DNA of 64,000 nucleotides from Plectrocnemia conspersa (Eukaryota; Arthropoda; Insecta; Trichoptera; Polycentropodidae). Numbering within the stretch: position 1 is the stretch's first letter; the number at the start of each line of letters is the position of its first letter. A model generated the notes under the pieces. That model worked only from the letters and a program-made list of their open reading frames with translations. It was not told the DNA's origin and ran no database searches. Below are positions 49,470-61,029 of the stretch, one piece after another. Both the position numbers and the translations under genes were made by a program. The stretch covers positions 186,001-250,000 of the forward strand of contig VTFK01000122.1 in assembly GCA_009617715.1 (NCBI GenBank). The letters are read 5' to 3'.

Positions 49470-49640
49470 ATTTTTTGATCGCGCGCAAATATGCCAGTTG
49501 TACGTGACAGAAGCCGCCGTCCGGACGGCATGTGAAGTTTGTGGCAGTGTGGTCGCTTTGGTCTCGGCCGACTTCAGTTGTAACTTCAGTTCGGACAACT
49601 TCCAGAGAGTGTAGTTCAGGCATAATGCTTAATATTTTTC
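49470..49640. promoter_or_regulatory. GC-rich patch with a 14-bp palindrome
   Basis: GCCGTCCGGACGGC is a perfect palindrome near 49516-49529. No ORF. From 49640 to 51490 there is AT-rich DNA with weak GC-richer patches (49960-50060, 50730-51080) and no features I can name. Confidence 0.25.
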
Positions 49641-51494
49641 ACAAAAATATTGTTTTGGTTTTCGCCGTTTCAATGTAGTGTCAAAAATCATGTTGAAATT
49701 GGATAAAATTGGATGATTTTACGTCTTTTCACTTGATTCGGCTGAACTTTCATTTATTCCAAGTCGATAGCGAAGTGTTAGTTCTGGATGAAGTGGTGAA
49801 AATACAGTAAAAATAACAAATCTATTTTTCTTTCGGTTCTATTTCGTTTATTCACTTTAAATTAAAATATAAACCTTTTGAAATGCACTGTGCAATTTTT
49901 GCAATATCAAATATCTACACTGGTAATTCTCACTGTAGTACTGCGTCACGTAATTAAAGAGTGAGGTTAACTCATGAAAATTATGACCAATTAAGCAGAA
50001 CCTGGCTCGAAGTGGGAAGCGACTGCTTTCTGGACTTGTTTCCATCCGCTTGGTATGAGTTTGACGTAACTCTTGTTTATAAAGTGTAATTCTATATAAA
50101 GTCTTAGACTGAACGACGTAATTTATTACAGTGTTCTGATTAAGCGCTCTTGAGAATTGGAATCAAATCCAACGCACCTTTCGTTCCATGATCCTCAAGG
50201 CGGAACCAGACTCTTTGTTATTGTACAATACATATTTTATTAGATTCTTTAGCGCAACGTTAAGCACAGAAACCACTTCGAAATCCATCTGTCCAAACTA
50301 CTACATTAACACTGTCGCGGCAGGGATCATAAAACATTTTTATATATTTTTACTATCAAAAGTAAAATATGTACATTTCAGCTAATATTTCATACAAAAC
50401 GTGCAAAATTCTATACAACCGTTCGTAGAATTACAATGACAGAATAGCATCGCTATTGTTTTTAAATGAACATATATTTTTATGGCTTTTAGTTTAATGC
50501 ATTGATTAGCATTTTCCGTTGCAATTTTCAATCCATTTAATTAAATATTATTACTATTTTTTAGTAAAGTCAAAATATAAAATTAAATTTTGCAAAAATT
50601 AAATTTAATTATTTGTAAGATTATGCGATGATTATCATCTATATAATTTAATATAAAGATGGTTCAGGCTAGTTATAATAATAGAAAATCTTCGTCTAAG
50701 ATGAAGAAAAATCACAAACCAAATCCTAATGGACCGTTTTTAAAGGTCCACCGCCTAGACCTAGACTCTAGATAGCCATTGTGAGCGTAGAAAGAAAGCC
50801 AATTTATTTGGTCGTAAAGAAAGTTATTATGTTAATGTCGCCGCCCAGCGTTTCAGCTTTGAATAAATTTTCTCGGGCAATTTGTGTTTCGGGAGGTGTT
50901 GGAATGCCATTGTATCAAACGTGCACACATATATATATATGTAGCTGAGTTTTATATACAATATTATAATTTTGATAGAGCCTCGGGCACGTGTCTCTTC
51001 CACGTGGGCCCTGTTGAATTTAAATAAGCGTTTTATATAGCGCATCCACGTGGACGGACCGCAGTATTAAAATTAATCGGTCGATTAGGCTCTAGTTTTG
51101 GGTCAATTTTATACAAATATATCGACATTCGCTCATGGTATATATGCATGGATATATTAGGTTTAACGAATCATTAAACAGTCTAATTAAAATAATAATC
51201 ATTAATATAACGATATGCGGCTGAGGCGAGAGGATATTGCCACCATTTGGTTTTAGTTTGAAATTACGAGATCAAATGAAAACCCTAATTGTTTTTTTAC
51301 TGTAGCACACATTAATATATTTTTTGCATTATATGGAAGTATAATATTCATAAATATTTAAGAATAAACGCATTTGATTGTGTTTGACACGTTTGCATGT
51401 GTATAGCTTATAAAAAAGTATTGAAGAAAAAATACGCAAATATTATGTTTAAAATGATGATGGCTTATATTAATTGTATTGTTACATATTATTA

Positions 51495-51540
51495 AATGTT
51501 TGTTTTAATTGTTTTAATTTTTTCATTTCAGGTGAGTACT
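51495..51540 (+). promoter_or_regulatory. Candidate recursive splice site (ratchet point) 2
   Basis: The tract GTTTTAATTTTTTCATTTCAG ends at 51531 and abuts GTGAGT at 51532-51537. Two TTTTAATT blocks upstream can serve as branch sites. This is the same architecture and strand as the site at 25274, about 26.3 kb further on. A Tigger-like transposon starts 143 bp downstream. A strong 3' splice site fused to a GTGAGT donor is rare by chance, and two on one strand support recursive splicing of one long intron. Confidence 0.6.
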
Positions 51541-51674
51541 AACGCACCTTTTTGATTCAACCCTAGTTTGGTATGTGTTATATTTTAGTACGTTATTATT
51601 TGTCTGAGTTTGATATAAGTTGTTTAGGACACGTTTGCATTTGAAATAACGCAAACTTTAATGATTTTAAAATA

Positions 51675-52886
51675 CAGTGAAATTTCAGTTAATTAACATA
51701 ATTAATTTTGAAAACGTGCTTAAAAACTAAAGTTGATTCGTTACAAAACCTAAAAACATTCATATAAAAATAAATTGTAGGGGGCCTATTTATTCATTTA
51801 GATTTCGTTATGGCCAAAACTTGGCGGCACTCTGGTAACACTAGCGTGACGGATTCTCTCTACTGGCAAACGCCGTTGCGGGCCAGTGCTCCGTTATATT
51901 TGTAAATAACCATGTACACAACTATAAATAGTCAATAAAAACACTACTGCAGCTGCTCAATCTATGTCTAATTGCCACCCGTAAACCTTCCGTTACCAAA
52001 AAATAATATAATAGAAAATATACGTATATTTTTTATTATTTAATTTAATAAATATTGATTTCGGAATCCTTGCTGTCTATTATTGATAGCTCAATTAAAT
52101 ATTTTAATTTCATGAAATTTTAATTAGGAACCTATCCAATGACATTTGCTTTGGCCTCTTTTTGAAAATTTGCTGAAAATATGCCATTGCATTGTAATTG
52201 AATAGATTCGTGGTCTTTATTCGGTGGTGCTTTTTAATGAAATAAAATTTTGTACTGTTTTCCACATTTTACAGATATACCTAATATCATTTCTAACCTC
52301 GTGCTATTTATTTCTCACAGATCTATTAGTTCTTAGGTGCTCAGTTCCTGGCCATGCTTTTCCACTAACTCTTAAATATCGTCCTCAATTAATTGACGGC
52401 AATTGTTCAAAAGCAAACTCGTCAACGCATTTAGGCTGCAGTTTTCTCAAAGCAGAATTGAAGATTCTCTTGATAAAACCACTACATGCTTTATCAGCGA
52501 TTCTAAGGAAGCTGATGATGTGGAAAGTTTTTTGAAATTTTTCTGAGAGTAAGATATGTTCCTTCAGTCACTTTAAATCATCGCTAAAATAGTGATTTGA
52601 TTTGATGTAAAGTTTGAAATGACCTTCTGATCCATGGGTGTAGTAATGAATCGGTGTTGGGAGGAAGAAGCTTGATCTTAATGAACTCGAATTCCTTAAA
52701 TTAGTATTTAGGATGAGCAGGAGTATAACTATCCAACAATATGCAGAATTTAAATAAATAGTTAGAGAGAATGTTACGCAATACGTACAGCTCGTATTGC
52801 AAGACATCGCTCGATTATCAAATATTATTTTTATTGTATTGCGAAACACTTGTAAACCAAATTACACGTAATCTAAGATTCCACTG
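51675..52886 (-). mobile_element. Degenerate pogo/Tigger-like DNA transposon with TIRs and TA duplication
   Basis: Terminal inverted repeats start CAGTGAAATTTCAG on the left (51675) and CAGTGGAATCTTAG on the right (reverse complement, ending 52886), each flanked by TA (51673-51674 and 52887-52888). This is the Tc1/mariner-superfamily pattern and the TIR style of Tigger/pogo. Between them, the minus strand encodes decayed transposase. The whole is about 1.21 kb, shorter than an intact Tigger, so the N-terminal DNA-binding part is deleted. Confidence 0.7.
52330..52750 (-). pseudogene. Tigger/pogo-like transposase remnant
   Basis: Reading the minus strand with frame changes gives LLDSYTPAHPK near 52735, corresponding to the block that carries a catalytic Asp. 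LLPPNTDSLLHPW follows near 52655, corresponding to the family's LPPNT-S-L-P block. The segment FQKTFHIISFLRIADK then LRKLQPKCVDEF runs across about 52530-52400. The order and spacing match the C-terminal half of DDE transposases of this group. Stops and frameshifts make it non-functional. Identification rests on motif recognition only. Confidence 0.6.
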
Positions 52887-53219
52887 TACTAGCTTACATT
52901 GATTTATATATAAATAGTAAATAAGCAATAAAACAATTCTGAGCTTGATTGTAAATTTTACAATTGTATCATTTTGTAATAAAATATAGTCTATTAAATT
53001 TAATATTTTATTAAAATTGTGGGTCTGTATTGTATAGTGTTTAACTACAAATTTATTTATATAGTGTATTACCTTTTAAAATATATTATTTATTTCTTCA
53101 ATATTGGTCTCATAAAAACTATAGTCCTTTATAGATGTGAGTAGTTCGAGAAACTTATGAAATTATTTTCATACAATATGCAGACGCTTCAGAAAGCGTT
53201 TACGTGTTAATGCTCTTAT

Positions 53220-53440
53220 ATAAAGTTGGTGCAGAAAATTGTTTGAAAATCGATGACCCGGCTCGGAAAATCCGCCGCGACATCTTTATGGCGGAGCGCG
53301 CGGACGAATATTGTCTACCTGAAAAGATGCCGAGGCAGATTTAGTGTGAAACTTTTCGATTGTTAAACCATCGACTATGGCTTAACAATGTCTATGGAGT
53401 CTTCGCCTGTAGCGACAATGCAGGCGGACCGGTTTGGTTT
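53220..53440. promoter_or_regulatory. GC-rich patch between the Tigger-like element and LINE copy B
   Basis: Includes GCGGAGCGCGCGG and CGGACCGG words, no ORF. Role unknown. Confidence 0.2.
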
Positions 53441-53919
53441 ATCACACACATATATATTATACGTATATATAGCCGAACACCATTTAATTAATGGAGAAAC
53501 TTTGACAAAGTTCATCAAAGGAAAAAGCTAGCGCTGCATTTCCATCTTCTACTTTTTTGATTACTAAATAAGAATTTATGTATAGAATGCATAGAGTTCT
53601 GGTAACGGTTGAGTTGGTTGGATTAAATGTTGGGGGATTTTCTTTAGAAGCATCTTGTTTTTTTACTCTATTCTTCATAGCGTTTAGGAAAAAATATAAA
53701 ATTCGATATTGACGTACTTAAATTTAGATCTCTTCTTGGTCGAAGTCATAACTGAAAATCTCTTGAAGATCTGATGCCTTGAACTCTGAAGTAGATGTTC
53801 AAGCGTGAATGCCAGTAGAAGTGTTTCTGACAAAATGTCTGAGAGGAAGTTCTTAGACGGAGTATTTAAGGGGATTAACGATTTTGAGAGCAATCCCCAA
53901 TGCACATGTTGTATTTTTT

Positions 53920-55126
53920 TAAGACAATGGATTCTGATATACACAGATTTTGAAAAGCATTTGATGTTAAGCTTTTTAGTAAAAAAGTTATCTAATTTCG
54001 GGTTTTTGAAGATCTCATAAATCTATTCTCAAATTATTTGACCAATAGATATCAATTCGTGTTAATAACTCTTTTCAGAACGATATAAGACCCCTACTGA
54101 GTACCTCAAAGGATCCAATTTTGTTCAATTGTTGTTTTTATTGTTCATTAATGACATAGAAACAGCAATTGAGCATTCAGATTTTTTATTATATGCAGAT
54201 GACTTGAAAATTTACAAGAAAATGCATTCGATTTCTGATTCCCTCGACCTACAGGAGGATCTCAACTCTATATGGAAATGGGCTTGCTATAACCAATTGC
54301 CTTTCAGTGTAAAGAAATGTCACACAATTTCATTTTCGTCATTAACGCCGGCAAAATATTCATACCATCCGGATATTTTCTGGAAAGGATTTCTTCAACT
54401 AAGGATTTAGGAGTGACTTTCGAAGAACGTTGGAAATTTAGCCAGCACATTGCAGAGACTCAAAGTAAATCCTTAAAAATGCTCGGTTTTATCTTGAGAA
54501 ATGCGCGTTACTTCAGGAATACTTTAGTTTTGCGCACTCTTTTGATACTCTAGTCCGCAGCATACTAGAAAAGCTTCATCATTTGGATCCCAGGCGTAAT
54601 GAATCAATGTAATGAATTGAAGCTGGAAAAAGTACAACGTAAATTTCTTCGTTATTTATACTTGAAGGAATACGGGTATTATCCGTTCTTGTTTCCCAGT
54701 GCTTTTATTTTGGGAGCCCTGGGATACGTTTTTTTTCGACTCGCAGAAGTGTTTATGTAACGAAATTGCTCAAGGGCATCGTAGACAATCCTTTTATTTC
54801 AATTCCTGAATTATAGTTCTCGGTCGCGTCCACTATTCTTGCCTGTTTTAGAACTGGAGCACTTGCCAACTCTTCTCTGGCCAAGGCTATTTATCTGCTC
54901 AATTCTGTCCATAGTAAATTGACATTTTTTGCACATATGGAGTTTTGGTTCAGTTCGTATGGGACAATGCACACCTGTTGAGGTGATTTGTGTCTGTTGT
55001 TTTGTCTTGTTTATATTTGTATGTATTATGATGTATTAGTACTTTTGACTATCGTGACGCATTAGGTTTGCCTGTCAGGTCACGATGGTTATAATTTTAA
55101 TAAATAAATAAATAAATAATAAATAA
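53920..55126 (+). pseudogene. LINE copy B (CR1/Jockey type) with frameshifts, tail and 3' stem-loop
   Basis: A plus-strand copy very close to A. A YTDFEK motif at about 53938, LLFINDIETAIEHSDFLLYADD at about 54133-54200, then thumb and C-terminal blocks to about 54980. The frame breaks near 54330-54370 by a small deletion and again near 54540 and 54740, so the protein is split. The 3' UTR repeats the stem-loop at 55048-55089 (one U-G wobble) and ends in an (AATA)n tail at about 55097-55126. The 5' boundary is uncertain: 53.48-53.92 kb may be decayed upstream RT or flanking DNA. Confidence 0.82.
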
Positions 55127-55129
55127 CGC

Positions 55130-57300
55130 GTACTTTGTAACTTAAGCTAGTAAAATGTTTACCACGGTGGTGTCCAGTTTTAACAAAGAAATATATTTTT
55201 TTAGACTGTTAAAACGCTTTTTCACGTGCCTCCAATTTTTAATAGAATATGTTCAATTGCTGAACCAGACACACATATGTATGTATATTCTTATAAAATA
55301 ATACGTATCAAGAGTATAATAAATCATAAGCTCAATTGAGTCTTTTATCTCGCCACCACAAAATACTCGACAAAATTAGTTTAATATTTGAGAAGAAAAG
55401 GGGAAAAGAGGTTTCTTGTGCCTGCTTGAGCGGAATTTTATCGCTTGAAGTAAATTATGCTTCAAAAGTAGAACAATTGTTATCATTGAGTTAATCTTGA
55501 TTATCTCAAAGTTAATTTCAATGATATTAAAAATACATAATTCACAATCTTGATTAAAACTAAATCCTTTACGTCTAAATCGAATTCCTCGAATGTCCTT
55601 ATGAAAATTTCATCTCTGGGAAATAATAATAAATTAAAGCTTTTAAACGAGCGGTGCGCACCTCGGGAATAAATTAAATTATCTAAGTGAGCTCTAAAAG
55701 GGTTTAATCCGTGTGGATTTGCGAATTAAGAAAATTACACAGTACCTATCTGTATGTGTGTGTAACAAAAAACCTGCCAGTACAAAGCAGTTTTATGTTC
55801 TCCACAAAACACGTGTACATTATTATAAATTAATGTACATGTGATATATTTAGACGTACGCATCCGACGAGAAGGAAAAGCGTACATAATTATCGCATAT
55901 CTACATACAAAAGGATAATGACATACGAAACCCTAGGAATGTATGGTAATGAAGGAGTGGTCAGGTTTAGTCACAGCCTCGCCCTAACAATGCTCTTCGT
56001 GTGGGTTCGCAACGTTTTATATTATTATTCCGACGTAATCTAAAAACTCGTTTGAGGTAGTCCTTCAAATTTAACATGTCGGTGATTGATGGCGAGAGGT
56101 GTGGCAAAATCATACACATTTATCTACTTATAAATAATACGTATGATACAAAAGATTGAACGTTATGAGCTACAAATCAATCAGTTATATAAATAAATAA
56201 ATTGATTTATAAAAAATATATTCCTCTATAAAAATATAACTAAAAGTATGTTATGTGAAACAGGAGGCGTTGTAAAAAGAGTGTTATGAATATTTCTGGA
56301 ACGCAAATTTTAGAGAACATCACATTTTCATCCACTGCATGCTGTTTGTAAATGTATGTTGATGAAAAAATAAATATAGTTTCTCATACACTTTACATTG
56401 TATCAAATTTCTAGTATCATTCCTATTGAAAATGGAGATCTATATAAACATATAAGAATTTATTGTTATAATTTATTTTTTGATAAGTTATCTTCTGCAC
56501 CTTTAATTTATGGTTTATTTTTAAAGTTAATTTTTTAACCTAAATAATTCCATTTGATTTTAGTCTACTCGTTGCCTAATATATTAGGTGATTTAATTGT
56601 CTTTTGTATTTATTTTCCAAATTTTTATCTTATATTTTATAATTTTAATTTAAGTTCCAATGTGATTTTCGATTATTTTTGGAATATTTAAATTTTTTTT
56701 TTTTCAAAAAACAACTGTATTTTTAGTCTTTAAGGATTTAGTTACGATTATAGAAGAGTCATTTTTAGTTTTTTAGGTATGGTCCAATATTAATAAATAT
56801 TTTTTTTATTGTTATGTTCAACCTAACTTATGATAATTTTATTATTAGTACATAATATATATACTTTTTATCTCACTTTATCAAATTGTGTAAAAATGGG
56901 TCACAAATTTTACGAGCCTTTTTTTTTGCGTAAATAATAAAGGATAAATTGACAAATATACTCTGAATAGTAACTCATGTTTAAAGGGTTAGATATGTAC
57001 ATAAAACTATAAGTGTGTAAGAAAAATTACACTGAGCTACAGAATGTCTAAGACTAAACTAAATTAAATTCTTATTAAAAGTTACTAAATAAACAATTTT
57101 AGTTAACCAAAATTATAGTTAATTTATACTATTATGTTTAAAAGCTATATTTGAGTTTTGAATTAAATTATATGTATTCTAATAAACTGTAAATTAATTT
57201 GTGGAATTTAACTTGAACGCTATAAATATAAATATAATTTCAGAGAGCAATCGATGTAATATATTTATTTATTGCTTAAAGTTGATTTAAATACTTTTAT
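55130..57300. other. Non-genic stretch after LINE copy B
   Basis: Mostly AT-rich with a mildly GC-richer patch at 55850-56110. I see no ORF, TIR or repeat that I can define. Confidence 0.3.
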
Positions 57301-57316
57301 CATATGCTTTATATTT

Positions 57317-57649
57317 TCACGAAGCAATTATTTGAGTTTTATTATAATATGCTCTTTTTCTGTACATTTTTATATTAAGATGTACTTTTGTAATTTTATT
57401 ATAATATAAATAATAATAATATTGTCTGTCGTTCGAAGAACGACGACGGCTTATATTATTAGGATTCATGAAATACCGTGAATATTTATTGAATTTGCCA
57501 CTTCCTGTGAACGGATCAAGTGTAACAGGAGTACATATATCACAGCGCCGGCACATATAGCGGGGGTGTGCGTTATTAATAAAATGGCGGAATAGATAAT
57601 GGCAAACGTTAATTATATTAGTGGTATTTTTTAAATATTGTACATACAT
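57317..57649 (-). CDS. Minus-strand 110-codon frame with CxxC motif, unrecognised
   Basis: Frame opens with ATG at 57649. The middle third (residues about 30-70) holds YMCRRCDICTPVTLDPFTGS and RRRSSNDR and is GC-richer than the rest; both ends are AT-rich low-complexity peptide. The GC-richer core at 57420-57590 could equally be a conserved non-coding element. No family is assigned. Confidence 0.18.
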   Translation of the reverse strand: MYVQYLKNTTNIINVCHYLFRHFINNAHPRYMCRRCDICTPVTLDPFTGSGKFNKYSRYFMNPNNISRRRSSNDRQYYYYLYYNKITKVHLNIKMYRKRAYYNKTQIIAS

Positions 57650-57759
57650 ATGTACATATAATTATTATGATTTTAGTTGGTTATAATGTATTGTTTTACA
57701 TATTTTTTTTCCTGGCAACTACTATAAGCGATCTTTATTAATAAATAAACTATAGTTTC

Positions 57760-58110
57760 GGCTGTCACCTGTCGAATCGCAGCTCCCTCTTTCTTAGGAT
57801 TTAATATGTAAATACCAGACTATAAATTTCAGAGATTTTTTACCCGTAAAGGCGACGGGAATTTTCATAGTTTACCCCCACCCCCGACTACTTTTAATGC
57901 TCCATTCCTCGGGGGGATTTTTTTCTCATTTTCCTTCACAGCGAAGACCCGCGCAGCTTCGGAGCAAAATGTACAAAGCGATTTTCTCCAGTGACGTACA
58001 TGCGTCGCTAGAGCCTTCCCATTGTTCCCATATTTTCTCACCCCAATTCATTTTCCGAATTCTCGTCTCGAGTCGCATAATTTACTACTTCGGCCCCATT
58101 CAATTAATAT
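57760..58110. promoter_or_regulatory. GC-richer island with C-rich tract
   Basis: CCCCCACCCCCG lies near 57876 and the + frame 57897-58112 is short and not convincing. From 58110 to 59700 the DNA is AT-rich without identifiable features. Confidence 0.22.
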
Positions 58111-59758
58111 AGAGATTATATAGATTTATACCGACATACATATAATATAGGTCTTACACAACTTTTAATCCAAAATCGAGAACTTCAAGATTGAGATATT
58201 ATTAATTAAATTATTTATTAATATTATTAATAAAATAGTAGAATCGCACCGCACTGAAAACTGCATCGAAAGAAACAAACAAAAGCTTTTAAGGATTTGA
58301 GAGACTTCTCGAGAGTCTGGTCACCGATGTTCAAATAGAAAGCTCTACAAATTAAACGATAGCAAACAGTAAAGCTCGGTTGATAAATGATAACGAAATT
58401 AAAGTGCTGTAAGCGTTCTATTTTTTCAGCGCTTGACATTTTTATTGAATATTAAATTATATTTAAAATAAAATAAACACCATTCGTTGAAAGTTTGGCA
58501 TTGGTTTAACAGACTTAGATACAAAATATATGTATTACTACGCCGGGCAACTTTCACTGCTGTATAATATAAAATTATACACGCTATCGTAATCGTTAAG
58601 TGATAATCACGAAACACAACTTAAAACACGCGAAAAAGCCACCATGGCAAAAGGCATCGTATCGATCCAATGCATCGGTTAATAAATAATTTAACGCTCA
58701 ACCCCGATGGATTTGCACTCCAATGAAATGTGTTTATAAATTTAAAACTAGTCTAGCATAACCAAAAAATATTGTAGAAATGATATGTATAAGATAACTT
58801 AATGTTTCATAACAATTTATACTTCACTTTTTTATAACTGTATTGAATCAATATTTCTGTAACATATAATAATTTATAATACTATATATTTTAAGCAAAT
58901 TTTACTATATGTTCGCTTATTGTGTACTTGCCGTTCACAAAAGTTACAAAAAAAATATGCCGAAAAATAAATTTGCATTTCCTCATGAAACTTTCACGAT
59001 TACATATTTTTTGTCGGAAATATAAATTGATAAAAAATATTTTCAAACGTGTCGCAACAGCGAAAAGTATTCCCCGGAGTTTCAATATCGAACCGTGGCT
59101 TAAGTAAATACGGCACGTTAAACATGTCAGTCGTCAAATTGGTTTTGGAAATAATTTATCCTTAACGATTATTCCTGGGAGTACATCTATGGGTAAGTCA
59201 ATAAATATTTGCCCCAACGTTTCAACGCTGTAAAAAAATGTTTTTTTATACAGCTTTTGTCTTTATTATACATTTACTTAGTAAAAAAATATTTAGCGGT
59301 CGTTGATAATTTTTTTTTAAAAATACTAGTTATTCTTTTAAAATATTTTATGTTTATGGCAACACTTTTCTTTCATTTGTATTTATAAAAAAAATGGACG
59401 GAACCATGTGCCGTAGATTTATAGACATTAACAGCTTAACGCCCGTGGTTTTTTTGCCAAACTGTTTTAGTAAATTTCCTATAACTTGTAAATCAACAAA
59501 GATATTTTAATGAAATTTAATTTGTAATGTCAGTATTTTGTCAAATATGTCATTTAATCAGTGTTCTTAATTCTGTAAGTCGCATAATTAGGTGAAAAAA
59601 ACTTTATAGTATATGACGAACCCCGAATTCGGTAATTCCACACAGATAAAAAATGCATTTTATAATCGAAGGAATGATGTATATTTATTCTCTTCTGAAC
59701 TATCGATCGAAAAGTATCGCGAAAATTGCTCGTGATTCTGATTTTCAATCACCCCAAA

Positions 59759-59908
59759 ATGGACGAAAGAGATGAAAGCTTTTTTGAAAAATTTGAAGAC
59801 GCATTGATTGTGAACATAGTGATAAAAAGGGGTCTGCCAGAATACCTCAAAAATATTAAATTAAAGCCCCTACAGATTACACATGCCAGAAAAAAGGTTA
59901 ATGCTTAA
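59759..59908 (+). CDS. Short ATG frame, possible first exon or small protein (unrecognised)
   Basis: ATG at 59759 in a good context (CCCAAAATGGA) opens 49 codons rich in charged residues, beginning MDERDESFFEKFED and containing LIVNIVIKRGLPEYLKNI. Its final codons contain AAG|GTTAAT at about 59898, a weak splice donor, so it may be a first exon. The pattern of spaced aromatic and Lys residues vaguely recalls the start of a MADF-type domain, but this is too short to assign. It lies in the putative giant intron. It could also be a chance frame. Confidence 0.25.
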   Translation: MDERDESFFEKFEDALIVNIVIKRGLPEYLKNIKLKPLQITHARKKVNA

Positions 59909-60426
59909 GACAAAATTTAAAAATGATATATTCTTTTCATAGCAGCTAATAAATATATTAAAGTTGTATAATCAATACCTAGCATGTAATATTTCAAAAA
60001 ACAATGGAATAAACAAAAGATTGTGTTTTTTATTTATTTTATTTTTTTTCATTGCTTTTTCGTTCAGTATCTATCGAAATTTGAATCGTAACAGCAAATT
60101 TGGATACATAATTCAGTGAAATCTATCAATTCTGAAGACATTTTACCGGTTTCTACTACATGCTGTCGGTTTACTAGAAAGGCTTTCGGATAAGCTGAAA
60201 AATCATCAGTCAATAAAAATAAAAAGTGTAGTGTTTGTTCTGCATATGGAATGATGCAGCATACATGTGCAGAAAATGTGAAATTTCTTGTGTTTTTATA
60301 TGTATAAAAAAAAATCGTAATAGATAAAAAAGTGTAAATAATAAAAATAAATGTATGTGAATAAGGATATAGTGTAGTGTGTGTAATTATAAAAATAAAT
60401 GTGTTCGTGACAATTGAATGCACAAA

Positions 60427-61029
60427 ATGGACGCCGAAAAATTTTGTGAGTGCAAATTATATTAAATTATAAATAGATATTTTTTATAAATCGTTTATAT
60501 ACAAATTTATAGAAGCATTTGGACATACATATTATTAAATTACAAATAACTGGTTTATAACCATAGTAACTATTTTTAATTTACACAAAATATTGAATGA
60601 AAAAAACATATTTATTCGTTCGTGATTTATGAGATTATTTTTAACGCAAATTTTTTTTAATACTGTACTTAATAACGACAATAAACTAATACGGCGATAA
60701 TTTATCCGAATTGTAGCTTTTCTCCCTAGTTTCTTAATCTGTGAATAATTGTGGTTTTCCAAATGGTTAGGAAATATCAAAATAACGAACACTCGGTAAA
60801 ATTGTTCGTAAGTTAATGGATGCTATGTCTTGAAAGTTCTTTAATTACTGTGTTATCTAATTTATCTACATATACCGTAACGGTTTCACTTTTTAATTTT
60901 GTAATAATATATATAATTTCAGGTGAAAAAACTAAAGCAGAAAGCATTTCAAACTTCAAAGTATCTAGTGAAAAGTGTTGTGGTTTAGATTTTTCACTAG
61001 ATGTTTTGAAAGCAGAAAACAATCTTTAG
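60427..61029 (+). CDS. Possible two-exon micro-gene (unrecognised)
   Basis: ATGGACGCCGAAAAATTTT at 60427 runs into GTGAGT (60446). A pyrimidine-poor but usable ATATAATTTCAG ends at about 60922, followed by GTGAAAAAAC. Joining the two keeps frame through about 35 codons (KTKAESISNFKVSSEKCC and on) to a TAG at 61027-61029. The start, donor, acceptor and frame agree, but each signal is modest, and the inverted TCTAGTGAAAA/TTTTCACTAGA pair in the second part could be a hairpin instead. Function unknown. Confidence 0.18.

Noticed and set aside
60910..60930. TTTCAG|GTGAAA as a third ratchet point
   Set aside because: GTGAAA is a poor donor and the upstream tract is purine-interrupted; it is better read as a plain acceptor if used at all.
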